Shown here one piece after another: positions 10,064 to 21,199 of a DNA stretch of 64,000 nt; positions within the stretch are counted from its first letter, which is position 1; each line of letters begins with the position of its first letter. Under the pieces are notes generated by a model. That model made no database searches. It was not told where the DNA came from and saw nothing but the letters and a program-made list of their open reading frames with translations. A program made the position numbers and the translations under genes. The DNA comes from Candidatus Enterovibrio altilux (GTDB taxonomy: Bacteria > Pseudomonadota > Gammaproteobacteria > Enterobacterales > Vibrionaceae), in the NCBI RefSeq assembly GCF_002381345.1, contig NZ_CP020660.1:1540692-1604691 (forward strand). The letters run 5' to 3'.

Positions 10064-10853
10064 TACTAAGCCATTACTAGAGCTTTCATGATTAAACAGG
10101 TATTTTTAATGTCGTTGAAAAATCCGCAAAGATTTATTAATGCTGTTTCTTAACTTGCCCAACATCCATTGTCATGCCCTCATGATTTATGCAATTTCGA
10201 GCGAGCCTAAATGATTAACGTTGCGCTCAAAACTAAGACTAAAGGAGTTATACAGCACTTAGCCATTGATTCTGCGGGACTCAAAGTCTACGGTGAAGGT
10301 GAATAGCCAGTAAACAAACATGACATTGATGGTAAACGGCGAGTTTGGCGTAATTGCATTGAGTTGTGAGTATAAATATGTATTAAATGATTGCTGCTGA
10401 GTTCGGTGTATCAAATGTGACTGATAGTGAAGTGCTACCTAACTTGTTCAAATAGATCTTGCGCAGAATCCATGAACTATCAAGAGGTGGTGCTTACGGC
10501 ACCAACTACGGTTGCACTTATCCCCTCAAAAAAAGGAGTAACGTTTTAGGAGCGTAGTTATCCGCTCAATTTAGCGGTCAGTTACCTGAAGTTATATAGT
10601 TCAAATAAGCATTAAAAAACGAGGTATAGCCACCATAAATGTTTCTCTACGAGAGACGGCAATGTTTCGAGTTAAAAAACTACCTGTAGGGATATTGATC
10701 CTAAGGGATTGCAATGCCCAGATTGATAAAATCTATGCAATGATAAAAGCGTTAAATAAGCTGACAGAGCTAGGGGATATCCAAAATAAAAGTGAGTATC
10801 TAATAGTGAGTTATTTTGGGATTTGCCATCTGCACTCGAATCAGGAATAAAAT
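10064..10853 (+). mobile_element. IS5-type element relic C
   Basis: Plus-strand copy lacking its 5' third. It shares the end repeat of relic B and continues through recognisable transposase blocks (KTKTKGVIQHLAIDSAGLKVYGEGE-like, then YREK region at 10640-10700) to a degraded right end, with multiple stops. Confidence 0.8.
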
Positions 10854-10939
10854 TTTTAAAACTGAGCTTTCAACACATTAAATAATAAAAGAACAATTGC
10901 TCCTGTTTTCGCCTTTACTTAGTTTGCAGGTGATTATTT

Positions 10940-12094
10940 TTACATAGGAAGTGTAAGTGTACTTGCACTATTCACGACATTTTTAAATGTTATATTTTGT
11001 TTGTCATGAGTTATAGCCTCATCTGACTTAACATCTACTATCGGTTTAGTCAGCTTCCATACACGCCCAAAATGTTTGTGATAGCCTGCTTTGATACCAG
11101 CAGCCTTTCCTATGCCATGATACAAATCGAGGTGATTTTCTTTCACTGCACTACCTGTATCCAAAGCCAGAAGAAGTTTGAGAACATGCTTGCCATTCCA
11201 ATCACCTTCCTCATTAAGTTGGGGTACTTCAGCCATTAATATTGTTCCCATGGGTAAAAAATTTTTGTCAGCTGCGACAGAAGTATAAGGAAGCAACGGA
11301 ATTCCTGCCGTTCCTGTTACAGGTGCTGACTGTTTAGGCAAAAAGAAAATATAAGACGGGTTCTGGTTCAGTAATTCTATCACTGAAGTTTCGTCTTGCA
11401 TTGATACCCAGTCTTTAATTGCTTTTAGAGACATCTTTTCACGAGAGACTAAACCACGTTCAATCAATACTTTACCGATGCTTACATATGGGTGACCATT
11501 TTTTCCACCATAGGCAAAATATTCCAACTGATCTCTATTATCAAAATGGATAAAACCACTGCCTTGTATTTCCATTATAAAGTTATCAATCAGTGAGGCA
11601 CTATAACCTAATTCAAGACCTAAACCGTCTAACGCACCATTATAAACTTCTTCACGCGTAGGACAGCGTTCAACACACGTTGGAAAGGCATACATTGGGT
11701 AACGGAATACTGTATCCGCTTGGTGTCGCATTTCAATCACTGGCGAGAAATACCCCGTGAACAATACGTTGCCTTCGCCATCACTGCCCCCCATTTGTTC
11801 TAATTTAATGCCGTAGTCTGTCAATGCTGTCGGTTCACCACTCTCAGAAAGCCATATTTTAACACCATTATAGAGAGGTTGGTTGGATCTAGATAATAAG
11901 GGCGATTGTATTTCCACTTTTTCCAGTTGCGCAAGGAAACGCAAATAGTCATGAGGCTTATCAGAAGCAATAAATGTCACAGGGTTGAGTACGTTATTAA
12001 ACCCTCCATCAATGTACTGCTGGCCACGGTCAGTTGGTTGATTGCATCCAACTAAAAGTAAAGCAAAGCTCACAGTATAGAATGTATAATTCAC
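10940..12094 (-). CDS. mltA: membrane-bound lytic murein transglycosylase A
   Basis: Outer-membrane lipoprotein that cleaves peptidoglycan glycan strands with formation of 1,6-anhydro ends. I start it at the GTG at 12094, which has AGGA 7 bases upstream and gives a short signal with lipobox LLVGC. Longer in-frame starts at 12118 (ATG) or 12154 (TTG) give an unusually long leader. The MltA barrel domain (with ALDGLGLELGYSASLIDNFIMEIQGSG) is followed by the 3D domain with the catalytic Asp in LLALDTGSAVK and GRVWKL. A C-terminal tail of about 30 residues beyond the 3D domain is not typical. IS relics flank both sides. Confidence 0.93.
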   Translation of the reverse strand: MNYTFYTVSFALLLVGCNQPTDRGQQYIDGGFNNVLNPVTFIASDKPHDYLRFLAQLEKVEIQSPLLSRSNQPLYNGVKIWLSESGEPTALTDYGIKLEQMGGSDGEGNVLFTGYFSPVIEMRHQADTVFRYPMYAFPTCVERCPTREEVYNGALDGLGLELGYSASLIDNFIMEIQGSGFIHFDNRDQLEYFAYGGKNGHPYVSIGKVLIERGLVSREKMSLKAIKDWVSMQDETSVIELLNQNPSYIFFLPKQSAPVTGTAGIPLLPYTSVAADKNFLPMGTILMAEVPQLNEEGDWNGKHVLKLLLALDTGSAVKENHLDLYHGIGKAAGIKAGYHKHFGRVWKLTKPIVDVKSDEAITHDKQNITFKNVVNSASTLTLPM

Positions 12095-12169
12095 ATTAAA
12101 TCCTGATGGTGAAAACATGTTTAAAAGAGTGACAGATACTAGTATTTTCTGCAATTAAATAATTTTGTT

Positions 12170-13402
12170 GTTTGACTTGAGTTCAGATAGACAGTCCTAA
12201 AATGATTAATTGATGACTTTTATTTTAGGTACACTGAGCCTTATCAGCTGATTTAACTTTCTTATTATTGCATAGGTTACGTTAATCTGGGCAGTGTAAT
12301 TTTTTATGCTTACTGCTCCCCCCTAATAGCTTTTTAACTTCAACCATTGCTGTCTCTACTGTAGAACGGTTATGATAATCAGCCTTATTTCTTAGATCAG
12401 GGAATTAGATTTTTAATTAGTATTTTAAACAGCTAAGCTAATGTAAATATTTAAGTCGATGAAGAAACTTCGCTACGGCACAATTAACTGGAAGCAGTAT
12501 AATTAAGCGCAGTTAATTAACATTCTGGATTGATGAAGAAGCCGTTCAACTATGGAATTAAACTAAGTAAGATAATCATTGAAGACTTTCGTTTATTGAG
12601 CGACTTAGCCATTACGACTGTCTCCTCGTGGTTAACCGCATATTTTCGATGTCATGAAGAGGTCTGCAAGGATTCATTAATTCTATTTTTAAATTTGTTC
12701 AATTGTCGTTAGCATGCCCTCGCTATTCATGAATTTATAAGCGCACCAAAACGATTAATGTCGCGTTCAAGATGGAGACTCAAGGAGTCATTCGGCACTT
12801 AGTTATTAATTTTACAGGGCCTAAAGTCTACGATGAAGGTGAATGAACAGTGAAAGAGTATGGTTCTGATGGGCAGAAGCGAGTCTGGTGCAAGTTATAT
12901 TGAGCAGTAGCTATAAATACGCATGAAATAATTGCTGCTGAGTTAAGTGTACCAAGTGTGACTGTTGGTGAGGTATTACTTAATTTGCTCAAGCAGACTG
13001 ACCGGAGAATCAATGAAATATTAGGAGATGGTGCTTACGACACCGCTTGTATTAAATGAGCGATTTTACTCGTCCCACACAAAAGAAATAACTTGTTGTG
13101 AACGAAGTTATCCGCATCATCTAGCGATCAGATACCAGAAGTTATACGGTTCAAATGAACATGAAAAAACGAAGCATGGTTACCGTAAACGTTCTCTATC
13201 AGATACAGCATTGCTTTGAATCAAAAAATTGCTAGTAGGAAGATGGAGTTTAAGAGATTATAATGCTCAGATTAACGTAGCCTATATTGTGATAAGTGCC
13301 TTAAATAAGCTGATAGGACTAAGTATGTTTAATCCAAAAGTAATTATCTAATGTTCATCCTGTTGAGGTGTATTATCTGAACTAAAATTAGGAAACAAAG
13401 CC
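12170..13402 (+). mobile_element. IS5-type element relic D (composite form)
   Basis: Begins with an inverted 3'-end piece (12170-12380) that joins at 12381 to the 5' end of a plus-strand transposase (reading to about 13370) and ends in ATTAGGAAACAAAGCC. It has both outer ends and nearly full length but many stops and frameshifts. Confidence 0.87.
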
Positions 13403-13489
13403 GATATGACAATGACAGATGAGCAAATTTTAGAGCAGAATAAATGTATTTTGCTGCTTTATAAATGATATTGAGAATGCTTGTTTGAT

Positions 13490-13740
13490 TATGATAATCA
13501 TCGTAATAGCTCAGTCATTAAACAAAAAAATTTCCTCTGATTACTATATTTAGTTTTATTCCATAACTGAATGGCTGCTTCATCAATCCAAAAGCCTAGT
13601 GAGCTACTATTGATTAAAGCTTGATTATGCTGTTTCTTGCTTTGTAGCGCAGCGTGTCCATAAACCTAGATATTTATGTGAGTCTAGTTGTTTAGAGAGC
13701 AGATTGACAATTAAATTTTTTAATATATGAAATAAAACCT
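13490..13740 (-). mobile_element. IS5-type element relic E (5' part)
   Basis: The 5' quarter of a minus-strand copy, from the VKR block to the outer repeat near 13735, in the simple form without the inverted 3' piece. Confidence 0.75.
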
Positions 13741-13873
13741 TAGGATTCAATGCTGCAAATTATTATTAATAATATGCATATGAAGATTAATGCATCAATA
13801 AATTCGACTAATGTCACTGTATTTTGTACAATATTTTATAATTAAATGATAAAAAGTAACCTAAACAATGATC

Positions 13874-15181
13874 ATGACAAAATCAACCAAGTTATGTCAA
13901 CAAGCCTGCAAAACCATCCCGGGAGGCGTGAATTCTCCTATTCGTGCCTTTGTAAACGTTGGTGGCGACCCAATTTTCATTGAGCGAGCAAACGGTGCTT
14001 ATATTTATGATGTCGATGGTAACGCTTATATTGATTATATTGGTTCATGGGGGCCAATGATTTTAGGCCACAACAATATCGTAATTCGTGATGCTGTCAT
14101 TGAAGCAGTGCAGAGAGGTTTAAGCTTTGGCACACCAACAGCAAGTGAAATCGCACTAGCAGAATTGGTGAGTCAATTAGTGCCATCAATGGAAATGGTT
14201 CGTATGGTGAGTTCAGGGACTGAAGCCACCATGAGTGCTATACGCCTTGCTCGTGGTTTTACTCACCGTGATAAATTGATTAAATTCGAAGGTTGCTATC
14301 ATGGCCACGCGGATTGTTTACTTGTGAAAGCAAGTTCTGGCACCCTAATGCTTGGTGAGCCAACATCATCCGGTGTACCAGCAGGCTTTGCCAAGCACAC
14401 ACTAACGTGTACATTCAATGATCTCGACTCCGTTCGTGCAGTATGCGAGCAATATCCCGACGAAATTGCTTGTATTATCGTGGAACCTGTCGCTGGTAAC
14501 ATGAATTGCATTTTACCACAACCTGGCTTTCTTGAAGGTCTGCGCGAGTTATGTGATGAATTTGGTGTACTATTGATCTTTGATGAAGTGATGACGGGTT
14601 TCCGTGTTGCTCTAGGTGGAGCTCAAGCGTATTATAATATTAAACCGGATCTCACCACATTAGGTAAAGTCATCGGTGGCGGGATGCCTGTGGGTGCATT
14701 TGGTGGTCGTCGTAATATAATGGAATATATCGCCCCAATAGGACCTGTTTACCAAGCAGGTACGTTATCTGGAAACCCAGTAGCAATGGCTGCAGGTGAA
14801 GCTGCTTTGAATGAACTTCGTAAAGAAGGTAATGAAGCATACTTAGAGAGTACTACTCAACGTTTGGCTCAGGGCTTTAAAGCTACAGCAAAAAAACATG
14901 GCGTATCATTAGTCATCAACCAAGTAGGCGGTATGTTTGGCTTCTTCTTCACGGATAAAAACAGCATTACATGCTTCTCAGATGTTCATCAATGTGACAT
15001 CAAAAAATTCAAATGCTTTTTTCATTTGATGTTAGAACAAGGCATATATTTGGCACCTTCGGCATTTGAAGCAAGCTTTACATCACTTGCTCATGGCGAG
15101 AAAGAACTAAAAGTAACACTAAAAGCCGCTGACAATGCTTTTGCCGAACTTGCATATCGTAAAAAGTGCCAATATATATAA
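13874..15181 (+). CDS. hemL: glutamate-1-semialdehyde 2,1-aminomutase
   Basis: PLP enzyme that converts glutamate-1-semialdehyde to 5-aminolaevulinate, the precursor of haem. The PLP-binding lysine falls at residue 265 ([14 protein letters not shown]), as in other HemL proteins. [23 protein letters not shown] and [10 protein letters not shown] are all present. From the ATG at 13874 the protein has 435 residues, a few more than usual because of a short C-terminal extension. A second in-frame ATG two codons upstream is also possible. Upstream, TATAAT at 13837-13842 is a plausible -10 box. It is a single gene between IS relics. Confidence 0.96.
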   Translation: MTKSTKLCQQACKTIPGGVNSPIRAFVNVGGDPIFIERANGAYIYDVDGNAYIDYIGSWGPMILGHNNIVIRDAVIEAVQRGLSFGTPTASEIALAELVSQLVPSMEMVRMVSSGTEATMSAIRLARGFTHRDKLIKFEGCYHGHADCLLVKASSGTLMLGEPTSSGVPAGFAKHTLTCTFNDLDSVRAVCEQYPDEIACIIVEPVAGNMNCILPQPGFLEGLRELCDEFGVLLIFDEVMTGFRVALGGAQAYYNIKPDLTTLGKVIGGGMPVGAFGGRRNIMEYIAPIGPVYQAGTLSGNPVAMAAGEAALNELRKEGNEAYLESTTQRLAQGFKATAKKHGVSLVINQVGGMFGFFFTDKNSITCFSDVHQCDIKKFKCFFHLMLEQGIYLAPSAFEASFTSLAHGEKELKVTLKAADNAFAELAYRKKCQYI

Positions 15182-15628
15182 TGTTTACATGATGCTAATG
15201 TGTAGTTTTTCAAGTTATGTGCTTAAACGGTTGAATTTCGTGTAATGAACTATCTTTTGTGAGGACATCATTGTGATTGTCCTGAATGTTAGTGCCATGT
15301 TTATAAACAAACAAGTGTAGTTTAAAAATGCGAAACAGGTCAGGAGTGGATACTCATGCTATCGTTGTAAGTAATGCTGTTCCACCTTTCAGTTTGCATA
15401 TACTGACAAAATGTGTCAGCCGAATATAATATAACACATTATTACATTTGCTATGGGCAATGCCGGCACTTGTGATGCACTTCGAGTGCTACATATTAGT
15501 ACTAATGTGACTGTTCGTGTTTTAAAAAGTCCAATTTAGCTGTTTAACTATGCTTTTTCTTGACGTGCAGAAAGTAGCTTGTATCTTCAAAGTAAGTGAG
15601 TAATAATTTTTGTGAGTAGCAAAAGAGG
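15182..15628. other. spacer downstream of hemL
   Basis: No open gene. The right part (about 15525-15628) is an inverted homologue of 7450-7555. The middle holds a short frame on each strand with protein-like composition, but I recognise neither, so an eroded gene is possible but not shown. Confidence 0.4.
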
Positions 15629-16638
15629 GGCTGTACTTTTTCAAGTTATGGAACTGAAGTATTAGTCTATGTTCTAAACAGCTAGGCTTGCTGAAATATT
15701 CAGGTTTATGGATAAGTTTCACTATAACACAGCCAATAAGAGGCGATATGAGAAAGCTGTAATCAATTGTGGCTCACTAACATTCTGGATTGGTGAAGAA
15801 GCTATGCAGCTATGCAATCAAATCAAAAAGGGTAATCATGGGAGATCTTGTGTCTTTAGCGGCTTGGTTATGATGACGGCTTGCATGGCCAAACGTGTGT
15901 TTGAAATGCGATTTATAGATTTGCAAGGATTCATCAATTTTATTTTCAAACTTACTTAGCTACCGTTATCATATTCTTATTACTCATGCATTAGTAAGCA
16001 ATCCAAAATGGTTAATGTGGCGTTCGAGACGACGACTAAAGATTTACGATGTAAGCGAATAGCAAGTAAAAAAGCATGGCATTGGTGGTAAATGTTGAGT
16101 CTGGTGCAAGTTAAATTTAGTGATAGACATAAATACGCATGAAATCATTGAGACTGACTCAAGTTCATTAAATGTGACTTACAGTGAAGTGCTACCTAAC
16201 TTACTTAAATAGACCCGCCGAACAATCAATGAAGTATCGGTAGATGGTGCTTATACGACACCAGACAACATTACGAAATCGTTTATATTAAACGAGTGGT
16301 TTCAATCATCCCACAAAGAAAAGAAAAAATTTTGGAAAACGAGATTATTCGTGCAATCTAGCGGTTAGTTGTCAGAAGTTATGCAGTTTAAATCAGTATC
16401 GAAAAATGAGGTATGGTTACCATAGATGTTCCCGATCAGAGACAGTAATGTTTCGGGTTAAAAAACTCTTCAAAGGGATATTGAGTCTAAGAGATCATAA
16501 TGCTTAGATTAGCGAAATTTACGCTATGACAAAAGCGTGAAATAAATTGAGCTTGCTAGGCATGCCTAAAATAAAAGTGATTGTTTAATCGTTAATCATG
16601 TTGTGATTGTTATCTGCACTTAAGTTAGAAAACAAAGC
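15629..16638 (+). mobile_element. IS5-type element relic F (simple form)
   Basis: Plus-strand copy with both ends: a degraded left end GGCTGTACTTTTTC and right end GTTAGAAAACAAAGC. The first 80 codons are still open (15708-15959; WIGEEAMQLCNQIKKGNHGR). The DST block near 16050 is deleted. Confidence 0.85.
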
Positions 16639-16659
16639 TTTTTAAATGTAACGTAAATT

Positions 16660-17039
16660 ATTTTAGCTATCATGATAATGCATGAATACTGAGGGCAAAG
16701 CAATAGCAGTTGAACAAATTTAAAAAATAGAATTAATGAATTTTTACTAAGAATTTAATGGGATTAAAAATACTCGCTTGACCATACGAACTATTGAATG
16801 GCGAAGTCACTAAATACACAAGGTTTCTTACGGTTACTCTATTTGATTTGATTCCATGGCTGCATGGCATATTCATTAATCCATCGTTGCCAACGCCACG
16901 ATTAATTAAAACTTACTAATACTACTTCCAGTGGGTTGTTTTGTAGCGAAACTCATCTATGATCTAAATGTTTAAATAAATTTAGCAGGTTAGAGCTTAG
17001 ATTAATAATTTAGCTCTCTAATTTAAGAAACAAAGCTTA
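16660..17039 (-). mobile_element. IS5-type element relic G (5' part, simple form)
   Basis: The 5' third of a minus-strand copy placed tail-to-tail with relic F. Its outer repeat, reading AAGCTTTGTTTCTTAAATTAG from the yfaE side, sits directly on the end of yfaE and supplies that gene's last codons and stop. Confidence 0.85.
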
Positions 17040-17323
17040 GATTTATGGCTTTTTTCAGCGAGAGAAAGTTGATAGTCAAATTTTAATAGAACATTAGTTA
17101 CTGGTGTTGCCGTGCACGTAAGTATTTCTCCTACGCTGATATATGCCAATGCATTTTTTTTCATCACTTCGCCGCCGTTGAGTTTGCATCGACAAGCACC
17201 ACACACACCATCACGGCAATGAAATTCAGGTTGTAGACCTAGGTATTCCATTTGTTCAAGTAATGATTGTTGGGTATTACCCACAAATGTGTGGTGATTT
17301 ACTGTGATAGTGATTTGACTCAT
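17018..17323 (-). CDS. yfaE: 2Fe-2S ferredoxin YfaE (NrdB cofactor maintenance)
   Basis: Plant-type [2Fe-2S] ferredoxin that reduces the NrdB diiron centre so that the tyrosyl radical can be regenerated. The cluster cysteines are seen as C-x4-C-x2-C in [13 protein letters not shown] with the fourth in ILTCTATP. It overlaps the nrdB stop by 4 bases (ATGA), so the two are translationally coupled. The last six residues (KLCFLN) and the stop are encoded by the terminal repeat of IS relic G, so the native C-terminus has been replaced. The cluster domain is intact, so function is probably kept. Confidence 0.92.
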   Translation of the reverse strand: MSQITITVNHHTFVGNTQQSLLEQMEYLGLQPEFHCRDGVCGACRCKLNGGEVMKKNALAYISVGEILTCTATPVTNVLLKFDYQLSLAEKSHKSKLCFLN

Positions 17324-18453
17324 AGCTCAAAGTCGCTTAGATCTTCAAAATTAACATCATTGTCTATTTGACCAACAAGATACGAACTCATTTCTGCTTC
17401 TTGAGGCGCGACTTGAACGTTGTCTGAAGATAACCACGCGTTGATCCATGGGATTGGGTTTTGTGATGCATTACTGTAAGCAGGCTTCAAGCCAACTGCT
17501 GACATGCGTAAATTGGAAATATATTCGACGTATTGACAAAGAATATTTTTATTTAACCCAATCATTGACCCATCTTTGAATAAGTATTCTGCCCACTCTT
17601 TTTCTTGCTCTGCTGCGTCCTTGAAAAGGGTAAAGCATTCTTGTTCACACTCTTTTGCGATTTTGGCTATTTCTGGGTCATCATCACCACTACGTAGAAT
17701 ATTCAGCATGTGTTGAGTACTGGCTAGGTGAAGAGCTTCATCGCGAGCAATGAGCTTGATTATTTTAGCATTCCCTTCCATCAACTCTCGCTCAGCAAAT
17801 GCGAATGAGCAGGCAAAACTTACGTAGAAACGAATGGCCTCAAGGGCATTTATAGACATTAAGCAAATATACAGTTTTTTTTTCAAGGCTCGCAGTGAAA
17901 CAATTAAGGTTTCACCATTAACTGTGTGCTTTCCTTCGCCTAGACGATGATAGTCACTGGTTGCCTGAATTAAATCGTCATAATACTTTGAAATGTCGTC
18001 AGCACGTTTAATAATGTATGCATTGATGACTATATCATCGAATACCACCGCTGGATTATTTACTATGTTTCGAATGATGTGTGTGTACGAACGTGAGTGA
18101 ATAGTTTCCGAAAATGACCACGTTTCAATCCACGTTTCTAATTCGGGGATAGACACCAGTGGAAGCAGTGCAACATTTGGGCTACGGCCTTGAATTGAAT
18201 CCAACAGCGTCTGGTATTTCAAGTTACTAATGAAAATGTGCTTTTCGTGTTCAGGTAATTTATTGTAATCAATTCGATCGCCTGATACATCCACTTCTTC
18301 TGGACGCCAGAAAAAACTTAGCTGCTTCTCAATTAAATTCTCAAAAATTTCGTATTTTTGCTGATCATAGCGAGAAACGTTAACAGACTGACCAAAAAAC
18401 ATTGGTTCATTAAGTGCATTATTATTGTGTTTTGAAAAAGTGCTATAAATCAT
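17320..18453 (-). CDS. nrdB: ribonucleotide reductase class Ia, beta subunit
   Basis: Holds the diiron-tyrosyl radical that starts ribonucleotide reduction in the NrdA partner. The key block [11 protein letters not shown] carries the iron ligands Glu and His and the radical Tyr. The first ligand Asp is in TLLDSIQG and the later ligands are in the [17 protein letters not shown] and ARDEALHL blocks. The C-terminal tail ([12 protein letters not shown]), which docks on NrdA, is kept. The 377 residues are the normal length. It lies 66 bases downstream of nrdA and overlaps yfaE. Confidence 0.97.
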   Translation of the reverse strand: MIYSTFSKHNNNALNEPMFFGQSVNVSRYDQQKYEIFENLIEKQLSFFWRPEEVDVSGDRIDYNKLPEHEKHIFISNLKYQTLLDSIQGRSPNVALLPLVSIPELETWIETWSFSETIHSRSYTHIIRNIVNNPAVVFDDIVINAYIIKRADDISKYYDDLIQATSDYHRLGEGKHTVNGETLIVSLRALKKKLYICLMSINALEAIRFYVSFACSFAFAERELMEGNAKIIKLIARDEALHLASTQHMLNILRSGDDDPEIAKIAKECEQECFTLFKDAAEQEKEWAEYLFKDGSMIGLNKNILCQYVEYISNLRMSAVGLKPAYSNASQNPIPWINAWLSSDNVQVAPQEAEMSSYLVGQIDNDVNFEDLSDFEL

Positions 18454-18519
18454 TATCGTTAAAATACCATTTAGAATTAAACTTTCAAAGGGAGTTTTTG
18501 CCCCTTCCCATTTTTATAA

Positions 18520-20799
18520 TTAAATCTTGCAAGCTCCACCTATGCAGTCATTATCTTGAGCTGCTAAGTCTTGTTGTGCATCATCTGCACCATCACGCGT
18601 GTTGTGATAATAAAGGGTTTTTACACCGAGCTTATAAGCAGTAAGTAAATCTTTGAGCAGAAGCTTCATGGGTGTTTTGCCAGCAGCTTGCTTGCTTGGA
18701 TCGTAATTGGTGTTTGCAGAAATAGCTTGGTCGATAAATTTTTGCATGATACCTACTAACTGAAGGTATCCAGTGTTCGATTCAATGTTCCACAGAAGTT
18801 CGTAGCTTTCCTTGTATTTTTCGTACTCAGGAACAACTTGTTTAAGGATGCCGTCTTTAGACGCCTTTACTGAAACGAAACCACGCGGTGGTTCAATACC
18901 ATTGGTTGCGTTAGAAATTTGAGACGAAGTTTCTGATGGCATTAATGCTGACAAGGTTGAATTTCGCAGGCCATGCTCGATGATTTCGCCGCGCAAGGTT
19001 TCCCAGTCGTAGTGAAGAGGCTCTTCACATACTGTGTCCAAATCACGTTTGTAGCTGTCGATTGGTAGAATGCCTTTTGAGTATGTGGTTTCGTTGAAAA
19101 GCGGGCAAGCACCTTTCTCTTTCGCCAATCCTACTGACGCTTTAAGCAAATAGTATTGAATAGCTTCAAAAGTACGGTGCGTTAAACCATTCGCGCTGCC
19201 ATCTGAATAACGAACGCCATTTTTTGCAAGATAGTATGCGTAGTTGATGACACCCACACCTAAGGTACGACGATTCATGGTCGCTTTATGCGCGGCAGGT
19301 AGTGGATAGTCTTGATAATCGAGCAATGAATCTAATGCCCGGATTGTTAAGTCTGCAAGATTTTTCAATTCATCAAGATTATTAAGCGCACCTAAGTTGA
19401 ATGCTGACAAGGTGCAAAGCGCGATTTCTCCTTTGTCATCTTCAACGTTGGTTATAGGTTTAGTTGGAAGTGCAATCTCCAAGCATAAGTTTGATTGGCG
19501 AATAGGAGCAACTGTGGGATCAAATGGGCTGTGTGTGTTACAGTGGTCGACGTTTTGTATGTAAACTCGACCAGTAGATGCGCGCTCTTGCATCAGCAAA
19601 GAAAACAGTTCTATAGCCTTTACAGTCTTACGTTGAATAGAAGTGTCTTGTTCATATTGTGTATACAAACGTTCAAATTCTTCTTGGTCTGCAAAAAATG
19701 AATCATAAAGTCCTGACACATCAGATGGAGAAAATAATGATATATTTTCACTTTTAATTAGACGAGTGTAAATTAATTTATTGATTTGCACACCGTAGTC
19801 CATATGACGGACCCGGTTTTCTTCAATACCACGGTTGTTTTTTAGTACTAATAAATTTTCTACTTCACGGTGCCATATTGGGTAAAACAGTGTAGCTGCG
19901 CCGCCACGAATTCCGCCTTGTGAGCAGCATTTAACTGCAGTTTGAAAATATTTGTAAAATGGGATACAGCCAGTATGAAATGCCTCACCGTTGCGAATAG
20001 AGCTACCTAATGCTCGAATACGTCCTGCATTAATACCAATGCCAGCACGTTGGCTAACATAACGCACGATGGCACTTGCTGTCGCATTGATTGAATTTAA
20101 GCTGTCATCACATTCAATCAGTACACATGAGCTAAACTGGCGGGTTGGCGTGCGAACGCCAGACATGATTGGCGTGGGCAATGAAATTTTAAATTGAGAA
20201 ATTGCATCATAGAAACGATGAATATAATCAAAGCGCGTTTCTTGTGGATAATTAGCAAACAGGCATGCAGCTACCATTATGTACAAAAATTGTGGACTCT
20301 CGTAGATTTCGCCAGTAACACGATTTTGTACTAAATATTTACCCTCCAATTGTTTCACAGCAGCATATGAAAAATTCATATCACGCCAATGATCGATGTA
20401 GCTATCTAAAATATTTAGCTCTGCAGTGGAATAGTCTTTTGTGATATGTTTATCGTATTTACCATTAGCGATCATCTTGTCAACATGAACTACGAGTGTT
20501 GGTGGCTCAAATTTACCATAAGCCTTTTTACGTAAATGAAAAATGGCCAAACGCGCCGCAAGATATTGGTAGTCTGGTGTTTGTTCTGATATTAAGTCAG
20601 CGGCAGCTTTGATTATGGTCTCATGAATGTCCTCAGTTTTGATACCGTCGTAAAATTGGATATGAGAACGAAGTTCAACTTGTGAAACTGAGACATTATT
20701 GAGGCTCTTTGCAGCCCAGCCGATAACGCGATGTATTTTGTCTAGATCAATCTTTTCCTTCACACCATTACGTTTCTGAACGGTCATCTGTTGGTTCAT
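18520..20799 (-). CDS. nrdA: ribonucleotide reductase class Ia, alpha subunit
   Basis: Catalytic subunit that reduces ribonucleoside diphosphates. The N-terminal ATP cone (MTVQKRNGVKEKIDLDKIHRVIGWA), the active-site block with QSNLCLEIALPT and the C-terminal redox pair in CIGGACKI are all visible. The 759 residues are standard. First gene of nrdA-nrdB-yfaE. The long upstream spacer contains DnaA-box-like sites, in keeping with DnaA control known for nrdAB in enterics. Confidence 0.97.
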   Translation of the reverse strand: MNQQMTVQKRNGVKEKIDLDKIHRVIGWAAKSLNNVSVSQVELRSHIQFYDGIKTEDIHETIIKAAADLISEQTPDYQYLAARLAIFHLRKKAYGKFEPPTLVVHVDKMIANGKYDKHITKDYSTAELNILDSYIDHWRDMNFSYAAVKQLEGKYLVQNRVTGEIYESPQFLYIMVAACLFANYPQETRFDYIHRFYDAISQFKISLPTPIMSGVRTPTRQFSSCVLIECDDSLNSINATASAIVRYVSQRAGIGINAGRIRALGSSIRNGEAFHTGCIPFYKYFQTAVKCCSQGGIRGGAATLFYPIWHREVENLLVLKNNRGIEENRVRHMDYGVQINKLIYTRLIKSENISLFSPSDVSGLYDSFFADQEEFERLYTQYEQDTSIQRKTVKAIELFSLLMQERASTGRVYIQNVDHCNTHSPFDPTVAPIRQSNLCLEIALPTKPITNVEDDKGEIALCTLSAFNLGALNNLDELKNLADLTIRALDSLLDYQDYPLPAAHKATMNRRTLGVGVINYAYYLAKNGVRYSDGSANGLTHRTFEAIQYYLLKASVGLAKEKGACPLFNETTYSKGILPIDSYKRDLDTVCEEPLHYDWETLRGEIIEHGLRNSTLSALMPSETSSQISNATNGIEPPRGFVSVKASKDGILKQVVPEYEKYKESYELLWNIESNTGYLQLVGIMQKFIDQAISANTNYDPSKQAAGKTPMKLLLKDLLTAYKLGVKTLYYHNTRDGADDAQQDLAAQDNDCIGGACKI

Positions 20800-21189
20800 T
20801 TATTTTGTTCCTAGTGTATCCATGTTTGAAGACGTGTTCTCGTTAATTTTATTTTTATAGCCTGATTTTGTGACGAATATAAAATTAATGAAGTAGAAGT
20901 TCAAACACTACATGTGGGTCTTTAACATTATTAAAATAGCAAGATAATGGTGAAGAAAGGATATTGCAAGTTATTAGGAGGCGATCGAGGTGTGGATATC
21001 CTGGGGATGAAAGTTGTATTATTTATGTCCACCAACCTCTTTATCCCAATGATGGCAATAACATAGAAGAGACTTATGTCATTTTTATAAGGGAGTGAAA
21101 TAAAATTTTTTTATTTTGTCATAAGCCGTAAAAAATGAATTAAAATAAAGTACTATTATTCGTTTAAAATGTATTTTTGTATGATAATT
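20800..21189. other. nrdA upstream region
   Basis: No gene. This should carry the nrdA promoter. Possible sites are a weak NrdR-like half palindrome (ACACTACATGTGGG, 20905-20918) and the DnaA-like boxes listed separately. An imperfect inverted repeat (GAGGTGTGGA / TCCACCAACCTC) spans 20987-21040. Confidence 0.4.
20991..21049. promoter_or_regulatory. candidate DnaA boxes upstream of nrdA
   Basis: TGTGGATAT (20991-20999) is one mismatch from the inverse of TTATCCACA, and TTATCCCAA (21041-21049) is a weaker match. nrdAB of E. coli is controlled by DnaA binding upstream of its promoter. The sites here lie about 190-250 bases from the nrdA start, farther than in E. coli, so this is tentative. Confidence 0.3.
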
Positions 21190-21199
21190 CATCAAGCTG

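Noticed and set aside
15522..15722. Minus-strand frame of 66 codons across the left end of relic F
   Set aside because: It runs through the IS end and a dispersed repeat; not a gene.
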